Source: Chondrus crispus
Taxonomy: Eukaryota; Rhodophyta; Florideophyceae; Gigartinales; Gigartinaceae
Direction: 5' to 3'
Assembly (NCBI RefSeq): GCF_000350225.1
Contig: NW_005179101.1
Location: 120,293-184,292, forward strand
Length of the DNA: 64,000 nucleotides
The notes beneath the pieces were generated by a model, which did no database searches, was not told where the DNA came from, and saw nothing but the letters and a program-made list of their open reading frames with translations. Position numbers and translations under genes: made by a program. Each line of letters begins with the position of its first letter. Within the stretch, counting starts at the first letter, position 1. This document shows positions 17,926 to 29,693 of this stretch, piece by piece.

Positions 17926-20523
17926 TTACAGGGCAACAGGTCGATCGTAAATCGAAGGGAAACAGTCCTTCCGTAGACGGCGATGCAGTACGAAGGGATG
18001 AAACTGCGACGGAGTCGGGTTGTTCTGGTGGATGCGTCGTGATCGGGAGCGACGGCAGGGGAACTGTAGAAGGAAGGGACGACGAAGCCGTAAGTCAGAC
18101 GCACGGACAAAGGGCCCTAGTGGCTTTACGGAAGGAAGGAGTCGAACTATCGGAATGGCACGGTCATTGCTCTGAGCCGTTCGGTGCAGACGACGGACCC
18201 GGGACGTAAGGGTTCGGAAGGCAACAACTGGGGTGTCACGGAACCCCCACCCGTACTTCGGCCAGGGGCGGCATCGCCACTTCCTCGTCCTGCGACCAAC
18301 GATTCGCCCTGACCTCTGGTGCCGTGACCTCGCTCGACCGAGGGGCTCGTACCCCCGATCCTCGTAGGGATCGCGCAGGGCGTGCCGCGGCACAGGCGGA
18401 GCACCGACGCGGAGTGAGCGAAGCTCATCCCGCTCGTGACGGTAGCGGTCCCGATCGACGAGGGACCGCTCGAGAGCCGTCGCTTGATCGACGGTGGTCT
18501 GACGTAAGCTCTCCGCCTGGCGCTTCCAGCGCAGTAATTCGGACGCGAACGATTTGCGCTCTGCGCCAAGACGGCGGGCCTCTTCGCTACGTGACAAGTA
18601 CCACGACGATAGCGTTTGCAGGAAACCGCCGATCTGCCACGGACGATCCGCTGACGCCCCCAAGGCCTGAGCTAAGCCAGGGACGGCCCTGACCTCGGCC
18701 CAGGCCGACATAATACGATGACTCGCCGGCTCATCCAGCGGATTGACACCTGTCGGCGGATGAAGAGACGGAACTGGAAGGACGGAAGGCCCCGCCCAGG
18801 AGCCATAGAGGCCGTCGCTAGCGGTATCCCCATCCAGGTCCCGATGGCGTTTCCTTTGCGACTCCCGCGTGGTGGATCCGACGCCGCCACGGCGTACAGG
18901 ACGACTAGGGGAGGCCGCCGTCGGGAGGGACCGCGCGACAAAGGCATCGGTTGCCAGTTGGTAGGTGATGTAGATACTTCGGTCGCCGGTAGTGAAGTCT
19001 GTCCACGGACACCGATGGCGTGCCGGCCCCTCGACGGCGCGGTGCATCAACTCCAGCACCGCCTCACACGCCCAAGACACGTGCGTGGTGCATTGCTCGA
19101 GTGGGTGCAGGGGCACTCGAGGAAGGTCTGCCGCTACCCTTCCCAAGAACCCCAGCACCTTCGGCGGTTGCAGGAAAACGCGGCTTTGGACGGACATCTC
19201 GGTCATGAAGGCATTACCCAGCGACCAGGCCCATTCTCTCTCTAGATTGAACATGACGGCCGTGTAGACGGGATGCCGCGGATCGGCGCAAAGGAAGCCG
19301 AAGTGCTTTAGAACGTAAGAGAGAAGAGGATGCACTCCCAACGAAGGGAGTGCCTCCCTTACAATGGCGGGTAGCGGCGGAAAATCACCCGTTGCCAATC
19401 CCCGCTCGAACGCAGATACACGGAAGACTCGCCCGTCTTCCTCGTCCGAACGCCGATACACCGCCCAATCGTGAGGAGCGATCGCGACGCCGTGCAGGCG
19501 CATGAGGGAACAGGCGGTTTTTTGCAACGCTGCTCTCGCTTTCGAATAGGCGTGCGGCCTGGGGCTAACGTATAGCCCCGGCACGGCGGTCAAGATGAAT
19601 CGACGAGGGTTACCACGGTTGGGGTCAGACAAATACGACGCCATCTGATCCACGTAGTGGACCTCGCCCGCGCTGTACGCGAAGGTTCGCTCGCTGCGGA
19701 TGGCCTCGGGGATTTGGTACGCCGCCCTGACGCCGCCCGCAGTGAGTCGTCCCAACATCAACGACGCCTCCTCCGCGCCGCCTGCTTCGTACACTCGGCA
19801 AACACGTAGCAGGTCGGGGCGGAGGTGGTCATGGGACAACAGCTCACTCGCAGTTACTCCTGAGCAGGCGAAGCGACGCTACTAGTAGTGAAGCTGTTCG
19901 ACGGGGAGCGGAGCCGACCGCTCTAAAAGTGAGCCGAACCACCTCGTACCGGCACCGTCCTCCTCCCCAGCCGAGGACGGACGGCGAGCGACGACGGGAG
20001 CGACGACGGGAGCGACGACATGGGCAGCAGGCGGCACGGTAGCAGGGACAAACTCGATCGACGGGGGCGAGTCCCCGGTGCTTCGCGACTTCTGGAACGG
20101 CAGTGGGGTGACGCCGGGGAGTGCCAGCGCCCCGAGTTGACGGGAAGTGTCCTCATGGAGGGCAGCGCCTACAGTCGGTGAGGGGACCGCCCCCGGAGCC
20201 CCCGACGGCCTCTCGCGAGGTGCCGACATCGGCGAGCAAGCGCCATGGTCGCATGATGAGAGGAAGAACCACGGCGGGCCCCTGGCAGGGAACAGGGGAC
20301 GGATGACGCGAAGCGAATGAAAGGCGAAGACGCTGAGGTAAGGAAGAGTCCGTGAGACGAAGGAGAAGGTGAGGTGACACGGGAAGTTGCCGATGATGGA
20401 GAGACGACGAAGGGGGAAAGGAGCAATAGCACGACGACGGACCGAGCGTGAACCCAATGGAATCAACGACGCGCTCACGATCTCGGACACGTCCCGCTCA
20501 GTTACGGGAATCGACATGGCCAC
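17926..20523 (-). pseudogene. Antisense ORF protein of gypsy element E, two adjacent in-frame stops
   Basis: One frame of about 866 codons, read opposite to the presumed gag-pol direction. It is broken only by a TAG TAG pair at about 19879-19884, which separates a 213-residue Pro/Ala-rich N-terminus from a 637-residue main part. The main part has a central block (LLSYVLKHFGFLCADPRHP, then a Trp-containing EREWAW segment) with the same spacing of aromatic and DP residues as the antisense proteins at 40.4-42.3 kb and 58.2-59.8 kb. A charged Arg/Glu-rich, probably coiled-coil region follows. No known domain is recognised. Relationship to the other antisense ORFs is my alignment by eye and is weaker than between C and D. 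Confidence 0.5.
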
Positions 20524-20572
20524 CTCTACAAGCTAGAGTGAACGCGGACGTTCACCGTTAAGTGGGGGGCGA

Positions 20573-21067
20573 TGTGGCATAATTGCCGACGACTACTGTA
20601 TACATTAGATTTGCAATTAGATTTAGATCTCGCCGTAAGGTACGGACCTTACAGCGTGCGCACGCGCCAGCACAAGTGTACGACCCGTGTGCTGTCAGCC
20701 CGATGGCTGACAGTATTACAGTGCGGGACGACCCGCGCTGGTACAGTAGCACGATACTGTACTATAGTATGATAACTTCGATTTGTATATTAAATAGGAG
20801 GAAGGGCGCCGGCGGGGAGGGGACCGAAGAAGCTCGGTCACGATCCACGACCGCGGCGCAACCCTCCAGCTTACTCTAATTAGGCAACACCCTCGCACGC
20901 CTTTTTAGTGAGGAACCGGCACGGGTCGGGTTGCGCGACACGCGAGCGAGCCGGGATCCGCCTCCGCCCGTCAGCACTGGTACGTCACCCAGCGCTGCTC
21001 CGGGGCTTCGAGGCGTCGAGCCGCTCGTGCGTGCGCTCGACCTACCACTACGGGGTCACTTACTCCG
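20573..21067 (+). repeat. Probable 3' LTR of element E
   Basis: Follows a polypurine-like tract and begins TGTGGCAT, like the solo LTR at 14530 (TGTGGTAT). It contains a TATA-like region (TTTGTATATTAAATAGG, about 20782). The end is inferred from the AAATC target copy at 21068 and lacks a clean CA terminus, so treat it as approximate. Confidence 0.4.
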
Positions 21068-21156
21068 AAATCAATAAATATTATTATTCCGGAGCAGGCA
21101 TTTTATTGAGCGCATATTTTGAGAGAAAATATTCGTCCAGAAACGGGCTTTCTTAG
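21068..21156 (+). pseudogene. Probable C-terminal end of the interrupted transposase
   Basis: The frame entering from 16429 (...RMEI) continues in phase here when one AAATC copy is removed, giving EINKYYYSGAGILL and ending at a TAG at 21156. The join through a 5-bp target duplication and the natural-looking protein end support continuity. Confirmation would need an uninterrupted copy. Confidence 0.4.
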
Positions 21157-21441
21157 CCCCAATCTACCTATTCATTGCTGGGCAGCGCTCCTGTGTTCTA
21201 AAAAATGAGATGGAGAACATTGTTCTCTTGCACGCATCATTTGTCAAGTACAATGACAACTCATTGCCGCGGCGTTCCGCAGTAGTGATCGTGCCTGCAT
21301 TTTAATTTTTCGTTCTGGAAGCGCTCTGCCATCACAACAATGACAATGCATGCCCGCGCGCAGGAGAATGCATACGGGAATACTTCTGATTTTCCCAACT
21401 CAATTCTAACTAAACTTTAATCCAACCATAGCGAGGGCACT

Positions 21442-22759
21442 TTGCGATCTCCTCGCCAGGCCGTAAGCACCAGTATTACTCTTATTGAGTTTCAGCCTCC
21501 GTCAGTGCTTCCTGAAATTGAATATTGGCCCTCCGGGCTTACTAGGCCTGATCGCATCGCTCTACTGCGTGGAATACAGTGCCTTGCGACATCGCACTGT
21601 TTACCGGTTCCATCTCCGCCTGGTTGCAATCATGAAACCCGTAAGTACCGGAGAAGAAATTGAGGTTAAATGGTTGCTAGACTTTTGTACCGGGAAAGGG
21701 CGCAGAAAGGGTCAGACTATATCGAAAACGATATGGTGGAAAGCTCGAGTCACGAATATTGAGCTTTTCAACGTCGCTGTTTTAGACTATTTATGTTACG
21801 AAGAGGGACACGGAATTGTTGAAATAAAAATGAGCGCTCGTTTCATGGGACGCAAGCTGTCACATATAGGCAAAGGGTGTGAGAGCATGGCCCGTCAGGC
21901 ATGGCGGAGCCGCCAAAAGGAACCACTCGCGTCGGAGAGCGATTGCGAATCCGTCTCCGAAACAGTCGAGAAAGCTTTCCTCTCGGATCCCGACTTTACA
22001 CCCAATACGAACGAATCGTCCTTCCATGTGATTCATGACAACTCCCAAAAATCTCGAGGATGTAGATGTCCAATACAGCACACTGGTGCCAGAATTGCCA
22101 ATTTGGAACTTAAAGTGAACGAGTTACAGAGGCTTGTGAGTGCGCAGAGCGCAATTTACTCTCGAATAATTGGGAATGAAAGTGAAAGCGACCGCATTGC
22201 TGAACGTGTTTTCAGCTACTTGAGACACAAAATGGTCCATCGCTGTCATAAACCTCTTTCATTCCCGCGCGCACGATCCGCTATTTCTGATGTTAAGAGA
22301 GGCAATGGGCTTTTTGTTGGCATGTGCTTTACGTCTCTGCTTCGTGTTGATGCGAACTGCAACCTGTCCGATTTTGCCAAGATTGCTACGGTAATTCGGC
22401 CACGTTGTCCTCGTGCTACGTTTGAACCAAACTTTTGCGAAACACAGTCTCCATCTCAGGGTCTGCAAGAATCACTAGTTTTGTTTGATTCTTTGCACGA
22501 TGTATCTCAATGTATACGCCTCGGTGTTCAATCAGATTTACTTGCCCTTGTGGCGAAGGGTAGGAAGATCAACGGGGCTGCGCTGGCTGAAGACTCCGCG
22601 TTGCGACTTTTGGGAGGTACTTTAGCTGAGAACGAAGACGGTAAGTACCCTTTCATTTTAGACTGGCAGGAAGCCTCCATAAATCACTCCCTAATGGAGC
22701 CTTCGATGTACTTTGGAGAGAGAACAGGCGGTTCGATTATCGCTATTCAGTGTATGTGA
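21442..22759 (+). CDS. Unrecognised protein, probably transposon-associated
   Basis: About 420 codons of protein-like sequence. A first stretch (21442-21640) reads best in one frame (LIEFQPPSVLPEIEYW), and the rest, from the ATG near 21633, in another, so there is a frameshift or a tiny intron near 21640 where a GTAAGT occurs. The main part has a basic/aromatic N-terminus (KWLLDFCTGKGRRKG), an acidic Ser/Glu-rich middle, a short coiled-coil-like segment (ANLELKVNELQRLVSAQ) and a C-terminus ending at 22759. I recognise no domain. Its position beside a decayed transposase suggests an accessory gene of that element, but it could be an unrelated host remnant. Confidence 0.4.
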
Positions 22760-23058
22760 GCAGAATGGAGAGAAACCGTGTGTCGATGCATGATGCGATA
22801 TCTGAGTCAGGTATTGTGATAGGCGAAGATGAGTATATGTACTCTGCTACTGATTATGCATTTTCGCTTCGCTGGTCTCGACTCTCACAAAAAAATTGTA
22901 GGCGTCTGCCCAAGGCAGCTCGTGGCCGGAATGAAGTTCTCGTCAATCTTGAATTGGCGTGGCCTGCACTCGTTGTCCGCAGCAAACAAGTCATTGGCGA
23001 GTTCCGAGTGGCCATCACGCAAGAAATGCTAGGGAGGAGTGTAGGGCCTTCTCAATAA
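22750..23058 (+). pseudogene. Possible continuation of the unrecognised protein
   Basis: Overlaps the end of the preceding frame by 10 bp in a different phase and reads VSRMERNRVSMHDAISESG onwards for about 100 residues. The composition resembles the upstream frame, so a frameshift within one gene is the simplest reading. No known domain. Confidence 0.3.
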
Positions 23059-23103
23059 AGTTTGAATGCGAGAATGCAAGTAGAGCTGCAGTTTACATGC
23101 TTC

Positions 23104-24072
23104 TCATCCCATGCGAGGTGGATAACCCATCTGTTTCGTTGTATAATGGAATCGACCGCCGCCGAGCAAACTCTCATTGTGCGTAACAAGAGTTTCGTTA
23201 AGCATACAAGACACAATTTCAGTCGATGTTGAACAAGCATGTATCAAACTCACACGTTGGACACTGTCATTTAGATGTAAGAGGAGCGACAGGGAGTCAC
23301 TTGCGACCTTGAGCGTATCACCCTCAAACCGAGTACATCTTCGTACAACAGCGAACGGACCACTCTCTACTTCGAGCCCAGTCGTGGACGTATCTTTCCA
23401 AAGCAGCAATTCTTCGACAGCGAAAACAGCAACGTGATAATCGTCCGGTGAGTGACTTATCTCATAAACTGATGGCTGGTTTAAAAGCGCGTCATTAGTC
23501 CTAGGTTTTTGTATTATGGCCTGCACAGCATCACCCCTTTCCAAAAAATCGTGAGGCGCGGAACGAAGAGAACAAGTGGCGACTTTCATCGTCTTCTTGA
23601 AACGTCTCGCGACATAAAAAAAGAATACCTCGCGGTTGCCATATTGATTCAGAACCGAGGAGTTCAGCAGAGACCTATAGTTCACTTGGTGCTGTGAAAC
23701 AGGCTGACAGCGCGACAAGGACCATGAAATATTGCCTTTGGTGGAGCCTTCTGTCGGCTTACTTCCAAGCAACTTTTTTTGAATGGGGTCGATAAGTATA
23801 TCCATGGTATTAGGCACGGTGAAAGATTCATGCTTGGGTAAAGACGACGACAGGACCGTACCATTGATAAAATGCCTCGTATTAATCTCAAAGTCTCTTA
23901 CGGAAAGGACTCGCTGTTGACTCGCGAATGCGGAAAACCTATCTTGCCAATCGTCGGCAAAGGCGTGCATCACAGCCTGAATCTGAGGACTCCGGCGATT
24001 GGATCTCGCCACCCCCCGTTTGAGTGGCTGGTGAGCGAATTCAAAAACTAGCTCTGCGAAGTGTCGCACGTG
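23104..24072 (-). pseudogene. Unrecognised protein, 5' end cut off by a gypsy LTR
   Basis: An open frame of about 320 residues on the minus strand, still open where the LTR begins at 24073, so its N-terminal part has been separated by that insertion. It contains no recognised domain. It is of mixed composition, with two weakly hydrophobic stretches, and does not look like a shadow of another gene. It converges with the plus-strand frame ending at 23058. The bases ACGTG (24068-24072) next to the LTR should be the target duplication of element A, but no second copy is found in the window. Confidence 0.4.
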
Positions 24073-25117
24073 TGTAGTGCAATACGCACCTGGAAAGGCG
24101 GGTGAAAAGAAAGGAAAATATTTGGATATGAAAAGTTGTCCGGGTTGGGGGACACACGTGTGAATAATTGCACAGTTTTAATTTTTAGTTGTTTTATTTT
24201 ATTTAGTTAATTAGTTGGCATTAATTTTGCTGACACTAGATTAGATTTAGGATCTAGCGCCGCGAGCTACTGTACTGGCTCCGGCGGGGCGATATATACC
24301 TTAGCCCTCTGACCACCAAGTCAGTAAAGGTAACCCGAGTTGCCAGAGTTGAATGTCGCCTTGGTCGAAGTCCGTCTCTACCAAGACGCTCCCTTTTACC
24401 TAAGCCTACGACATCCTTTGCGCTCGGGGGTTCCCTTCTCTTTTCCCTTTATTTCCCTATTCATTCCTCTACTTCTATTTCTATCTTTCCCTTAATTGTG
24501 TTGGTTCCATTGGAGTCGGTTGCGACCGATCCGGTGTAGGTGTTCTAGCCATCGGGCAACACGTCGTGTAGCGCTGCTACTGTTTCAAGTTCCGTCGGAA
24601 GGCTGTTGTGACGACGCCTCCGTCGAAGGTCTTACTGTATAAGACAGAGTTGGTACCACCTACCGCGATTGCGATCGCGCTGGTGAGGGTGTTTCTAGCC
24701 ATCGGGCAACACGCCGGTAGTAGCGCTGCTACACAATTACGATCCCATCGGGTAGTGCTGAGCAAGCCCCTGTCGAAGACCTTGAATTATACCCAAGGTG
24801 CTGAAGACGCTCGTCGAGCATTGGGCTTACAACCCAGCGAACCGCGGTTACATTCTCGTAGACAAGCCCAACCCGCACTCGCCGAGCGCTCAAGTCTTCA
24901 CAAGTCTCTACCACCATTTTCCTCCCGGGCCGGGCATCTTTCCTTACCCCCCCGTCGGAGTTGAGCTACCGTGGGCCGCAAGCCCACACAAGGGGAAAGG
25001 GAGTCTCGAACGCTCCGTAGCGCGTGCCATCGGCAGTCGTTGTTGTTGCTGTTGTTTTTCGTCTTTTTGTTTGACCGTCGAACTGTGTTCGCGGCCTGCC
25101 AGGCACATTGCACTACA
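24073..25117 (+). repeat. 5' LTR of element A (1045 bp)
   Basis: Bounded by TGTAGTG and CACTACA, a perfect 7-bp inverted end. It closely matches, inverted, the 1049-bp LTR at 39195-40243. It contains a TATA box (GATATATACC, about 24291), two copies of the palindrome GTAGCGCTGCTAC (24568-24580 and 24720-24732), and a T-rich GTTGTTGTTG stretch before the 3' end. Confidence 0.92.
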
Positions 25118-25121
25118 AAAG

Positions 25122-25139
25122 TGGTCTCTCGACCTAGAA
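25122..25139 (+). promoter_or_regulatory. Primer-binding site of element A
   Basis: TGGTCTCTCGACCTAGAA starts 4 bases after the LTR. Starting with TGG it can pair with a tRNA 3' CCA end. The same motif with one change follows the LTR of element C. I cannot name the tRNA. The GACCTAGAATT part is repeated at about 25158. Confidence 0.65.
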
Positions 25140-25281
25140 TTGTGTCTACAGCAAACCCGACCTAGAATTTTGTCGACGACAGATTTGACCTGGAGTTGTA
25201 CCACGAAAGTGGTCTGGGTAACGGAGTCCCTTTTTTTATTTTTTGTTTGTACTTTTTTGTGTAGGTTCGCTTGTACGAGCG

Positions 25282-27565
25282 ATGTCGACAAGCGCCCCCG
25301 GGGACGTCGGTCCCGGGGCGGGTAGGAGCGGATCGGCAAGGGCGTCGAGGATCCCGCGAGGTCCTCGCACCCGAAGCCAGGCCAATACGGCCACGGATCC
25401 CGAAGGTCAAGAAATCCCGACGGGGATTGAAGCCGACAAGGATAACCTATCCTACAGGTTCGAGAAGATGGGCGAGGAAATTCGCCAAGAGATGACGAAA
25501 AATCTCGAGGCTGAATTAGCCCTCGTCCGGAAGCAACTGGAGTTGCAAGCATCCGAGTTCCACACTGTTTTAAGAGAGCTATCGGCTCGAGTGGATCTCG
25601 TCGAGAAGGAGCGAGGTGAGGCAACCGACGGTCTGGAGCCGGAGGTCCTAGCTTCGTTGAAAAGTTCAGTCAAGAACGCAAGGCGCGACGCGAATCAAGT
25701 TTTGGAGTCCTTACGTAAATTTAGAAGCAGTATCAACGACAGGTTCGACCGCGCCGCTCATCGTCTCAAGGACCTCGAACAGGTCGCCGGGCAAGAGCCG
25801 CTCCCAAGGGGGCGAGAAGGACCGTCGATCGAAGATGGACAAGGCCGCTGTACAGCGGAGTTCCAAGTCGAAGACTTCGAAGAAGAATCTGCGACGCCGG
25901 AGCAAGAGTCACTATAGTGACGAGCCAGAGGGCCAGGACTCAACGGCCGAGTCGAATGGCCTTTCCGAAGATGGTGACGACGGTTCGTCGAACCATGCCA
26001 GCGATTCCGAACATCGCGCAGAGGAAGGAAAAGGAATATCGCAGGGCAAGAAAATTACCTCCAGACGGGGCGGAATCACTTCGTCCGCCTCGCGGAGAGA
26101 CAAGGACGCGGAGCCCGAAGATGTCGCAACGCGGCGCGGGCCGCGATGGGAGGAGTTGGAGGAGCTGAATCCGACCAACTACCTCTTCAAGAAATTACTT
26201 TCGTACCGAACGTACCGCTTGCGGAACCCGCAGACATATTTGTCAAGTTCCCGGCGGACCGCCGTGCGAAAAATTAGGAGAGATATTCCGCCTAAGGTGA
26301 AGAAGGACAACACGTTCACAGGTGAGGACGGGGTCCTTGTGTTGGATTTTTTGGCAAAATTAGTTCAAGAGTTTGATACTCAAGAAATGAACGAGGGGCA
26401 AGCGATCCGCTTGTTGCCCGAATTTCTAAGCGGCATCGACTTGAGGCAGTACACTTCGGTGTCTCAGACGGCCGGGTCCCACCACGGAAAGGTATCCGTT
26501 TGGCCGGAGGCCATACAGTGGTTGTTGAGGAGTTTCGCAACCGACGAGGCGATCCGTCAAGCCGTACTCGCATTGCCAGAGGTTCAGCAAAGACCGTCTG
26601 AAGACGAGATGGAATTTTGTATCCGCGTGACGGACGCAAGCAATCGATGTGGAAACGTATATTCGATGGAAGAACAAATGACGATGTTTATTGAAGGACT
26701 CGATTCGAGTATCAAGCCGATGGTATCTCAATACCGGCAAGACAATCGGGACGTTTCGTTTTTGAGACTAGTTAATTACGCGAAGGCGCATGGCTCGGCG
26801 AGCCGCGCTAAGGACAAGAAGACCAAGAAGGTCACGATCCAGACGCCGTCGACGATCAGGGCAGGTAAGAAGCCGAGGGCTTCTTATCCCGGTCGCAAAA
26901 GTCACGCCGCCGTCCTTTTAGCCGAGTCAATTTCCGCGTCAGATGAGCGCGGTGCGCATGGAAGTAGCGAAAATCACTACGAGGGCGCGTTGGTAGCCGA
27001 AGGCGAGTTCATTGAGCCGCCGGAGGGCTACGGACACGAGGACTACGGGGCAAGCGGGTCATCAACTTTACCGACGTCCGCATACATGACGGAGTCGTTT
27101 TCAGAGCCCACGGATCCCGTGATGATGTTTCGGGGGCGCGGCCACACGCCGGCGCCGCGCATTCCGATGGAAGACAAGGGTACAACGTTTCGAAGGCCAG
27201 GATGGATGGGAAGGCCGCAACGTCAAGGAAGGCCGCCGGCCCGTGGAGGGCCTAGGCCGCAATATCCCGTCAAGACGCACGAACTGGTGTGCTATCATTG
27301 CTATGAAAAGGGGCACGCTGCGCCAACGTGCATTCTTTCCCTCCGGGAAATGCACCGAGTTTTGGAAAATTATGAGGCGTTGTCTCCGATGGAGAGGTTA
27401 GGGATACCATCGACGAGTTATCTGAAGGTCAAGAATTGGTTCGATTCGCAGACGGCGAGCACGCTGAGCGCTTCAACGCCGAGGTCGAACCAACCCTTCA
27501 GAGGGCCCGCCGCGGGGCCCGCGCCGTCGGATGTGAGAAGGATCCCGCAGCGGCAGGAAAACTAG
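25282..27565 (+). pseudogene. gag: Gag polyprotein of element A, one frameshift
   Basis: Structural protein of the retrotransposon particle. The ATG at 25282 opens a 211-residue N-terminal frame with a Glu/Arg-rich coiled-coil-like region. It overlaps (25835-25917) a +1 frame running to 27565 that holds the capsid-like domain (EAIQWLLRSFATDEAIRQAV and IEGLDSSIKPMV) and one CCHC zinc knuckle, CYHCYEKGHAAPTC, before a Pro/Arg-rich tail. Element C has the corresponding region in a single frame, so the break here is probably a mutation. The last codons are GAA AAC TAG, and protease is in the -1 frame. Confidence 0.85.
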
Positions 27566-28722
27566 AGAGGGGAATCTCGCATGAGTCGCGAGAGGCACAG
27601 GGTCGACATACTGTGCCCGGGGCTCAGCCCCGTTCCCCGTCTCTAAGGGAAAAATTAGGCCCCGATGAGGAGGTTGTTGGGTTGGTGGATAAGCCCAAAG
27701 GGCCAGCTCAAGTCAAGAAAATTTTGAGCCGAGCCCGAGATCATCCGCTGGAAGAAGTTCGAAGACCCTGGTACAGGGTTAAGCGAGGGGAGTGTCCGGA
27801 GAAGATTTTGGTTCTTGCGCGAAAAAAATACAAGGTTTACGCGGACATCGGACCCACAATCGGATTGATGAGCCGGGTGTTGTCTGTTTTAGACACCGGC
27901 GCGGGACCAAACCTTGTCCGAAAATCAGAACTCCCAGCTGGAATGGAATCTCTAGTGTCCTACGGACCGACCCAAGACATTGGCGACGCGAACAACAGGC
28001 CACTCCAGACTCTCGGCACAATTAGAACGCCTGTGAGGCTTGGAAAAGTTGTGGCCGCAGCCGAGTTTATTGTATGCGAAAAACTAGCAGTCCCGCTAAT
28101 CCTAGGCGCGGACTTCTGTGACCGGTTTGTGGAAGCCATTTATCCAAGGAATAAAACGGTTGAGTTGGCGGATTTCTCGGAGGTCCCGATAGTTAGGCGG
28201 TTCTCGACGAGAAAAGGGAAGAAGAATCTCGTCCCGGGCGAGGACGAGAATGATGGAAAGGGGGAGCGAAATTCCCCTAAGGTAAAAGTGGCAAGAGCCA
28301 CGACTATCGAGCCAGGGACGCAACGCGTCGTAGAATGCACTTCAAAGAGGGCAGGCTTGGTGGTGGTTCAGCCGTACTCGTCGTTGTACGAAAGGCACGG
28401 GTTGACATGCACGAATGGTGTCGTTCAGGTTGAGCCTGACAGGCCATTTCGTTTACTCGTTGCAAATTTTAGGACGTACCCTGTCAGGGTGCAAAAAGTC
28501 CAAGTGGTGGCAGAATTATTACCGCACCCGAGAGCCGCGCTCGAGAGCAAAACCACCATTGGTGAAGTTCTTGGAATTCAAGAAAGGAAGAAGGAAAATT
28601 TTCCTAATTCCACCAAGACGCCTACAGGCGAGACAAGATGCGAACCGTCGGATCAAGACCGCGAGGAACAGCAAGGAGAACGGGGGGAAAGGCTCTCCGC
28701 AACGGCAACTACGAAGCCGTAG
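27436..28722 (+). pseudogene. Aspartic protease region of element A
   Basis: Retroviral-type aspartic protease that matures Gag-Pol. Active-site motif SVLDTGAGPNLV lies near 27895, GDANNRPLQTLG supplies the flap region, and LILGADF is the conserved hydrophobic-Gly motif. The frame is -1 relative to gag and overlaps its last 130 bp. A TAG at 28720 ends the frame where element D reads through with GAG, so it is a lesion. An acidic/basic linker leads on to reverse transcriptase. Confidence 0.87.
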
Positions 28723-29693
28723 CGGCGGACTGAGCCTCCCCCGCCGGACGTGGAGGAGCTCGATCTGAGCCACGTGCCGGACCGGCTGCGCGAAAGATTC
28801 CGTCGGGTGTTAAAAAATATTCCCGCATGTGGGATGGGACCCTCGGTGAGATCAACACCACGGTCCACCGGATTGAACTGGCACCGGATACGAGGCCAAT
28901 TGCACAAGCTCCCTACTGAGCCGGTCCAAAGGCTCGGGAGGTCAAGGACGCAGAAGTACAGAAGATGTTAGAAGCAGGAGTCATCGAACCGGCGCAGTCA
29001 GAACGGGCGTCGCCCGTTTTATTAAGGCCGAAGCCGGACGGATCGATGCGCTTTTGCGTAGACTATCGTCGGTTAAACGCGGTGACGGTAAAGGACACGT
29101 ACCCTTTACCGCGCATGGATGAGTGCCTGGACTCGCTTGGTGACACCAAGGTTTTCTCCGCGTTGGACACGATCTCGGGATATTGGCAGATGCCTATCCC
29201 TGAGCGCGACCGCGACAAGACCGCATTTTCGTGTCACTCAGGACTGTATCGCTTCTCAAGAATGCCCTTCGGGCTAATTAACGCGCCAGCGACGTTTCAG
29301 AGAGCAATGGATATCCTGCTCTCTCCGTTCCATTGGAAGTGCTCTTTGGTGTATCTGGACGACATAATAATTTTTAGCAAGTCGTGGGAGGAGCACATCG
29401 TGCACGTGGATGAAATACTTTCTGTATTGGAGAAGGCAAGTGTGAAGCTCAAGCTTCGCAAGTGTGAATTTTTCGTCGAAAAGATCAAGTACCTGGGCCA
29501 TGTCGTTCGGCCAGGTACATTAGAAGTGGACGCTTCGCGAACCGTCGCATTGGAACAAGTGAAGTACCCTCAAACGCAGACCCAGCTCAGGAGCTTTTTG
29601 GGACTTTGTAATGTCTACCGCAGATTCGTTCCGCATTATGCGAAAATCGCGCATCCGCTCAATCAACTGCTGAAGAAGAGACAACCAGTCTAG
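28723..29693 (+). pseudogene. Reverse transcriptase of element A
   Basis: RNA-dependent DNA polymerase. Motifs visible: MRFCVDYRRLNAVTVKDTYP, SALDTISGYWQ, RMPFGLINAPATFQ, the catalytic YLDDIIIF and FLGLCNVYRRFVPHYAKIA. Compared with element D there is a 1-base loss near 28810 (LKN then out of frame), a CGA-to-TGA stop at about 28918, and a CAG-to-TAG stop ending the frame at 29693. Three lesions make it inactive as sequenced. Confidence 0.9.

Larger units (their letters stand above)
17514..21067 (+). mobile_element. 3' remnant of a fourth gypsy element (E)
   Basis: No gag-pol is left. What remains is a long minus-strand frame (17926-20523), then a purine-rich stretch GTGGGGGGCGA ending at 20572 that looks like a polypurine tract, then an LTR-like segment starting TGTGGCAT at 20573. 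This matches the 3' organisation of the complete element at 49-61 kb. The right boundary is uncertain: the AAATC that duplicates 16425-16429 starts at 21068, but the bases before it (ACTCCG) are not the usual CA end. Confidence 0.5.

Noticed and set aside
22640..22660. A 21-base intron (GTAAGT...TTTTAG) in the unrecognised gene
   Set aside because: The frame is open through it, and such a short intron would be exceptional. Splice-like ends can occur by chance.
24944..25624. Minus-strand frame of 226 codons across the LTR/gag boundary of element A
   Set aside because: It spans LTR, primer-binding site and gag start, with no conservation in the element C counterpart. Not comparable with the real antisense ORFs near the 3' LTR.
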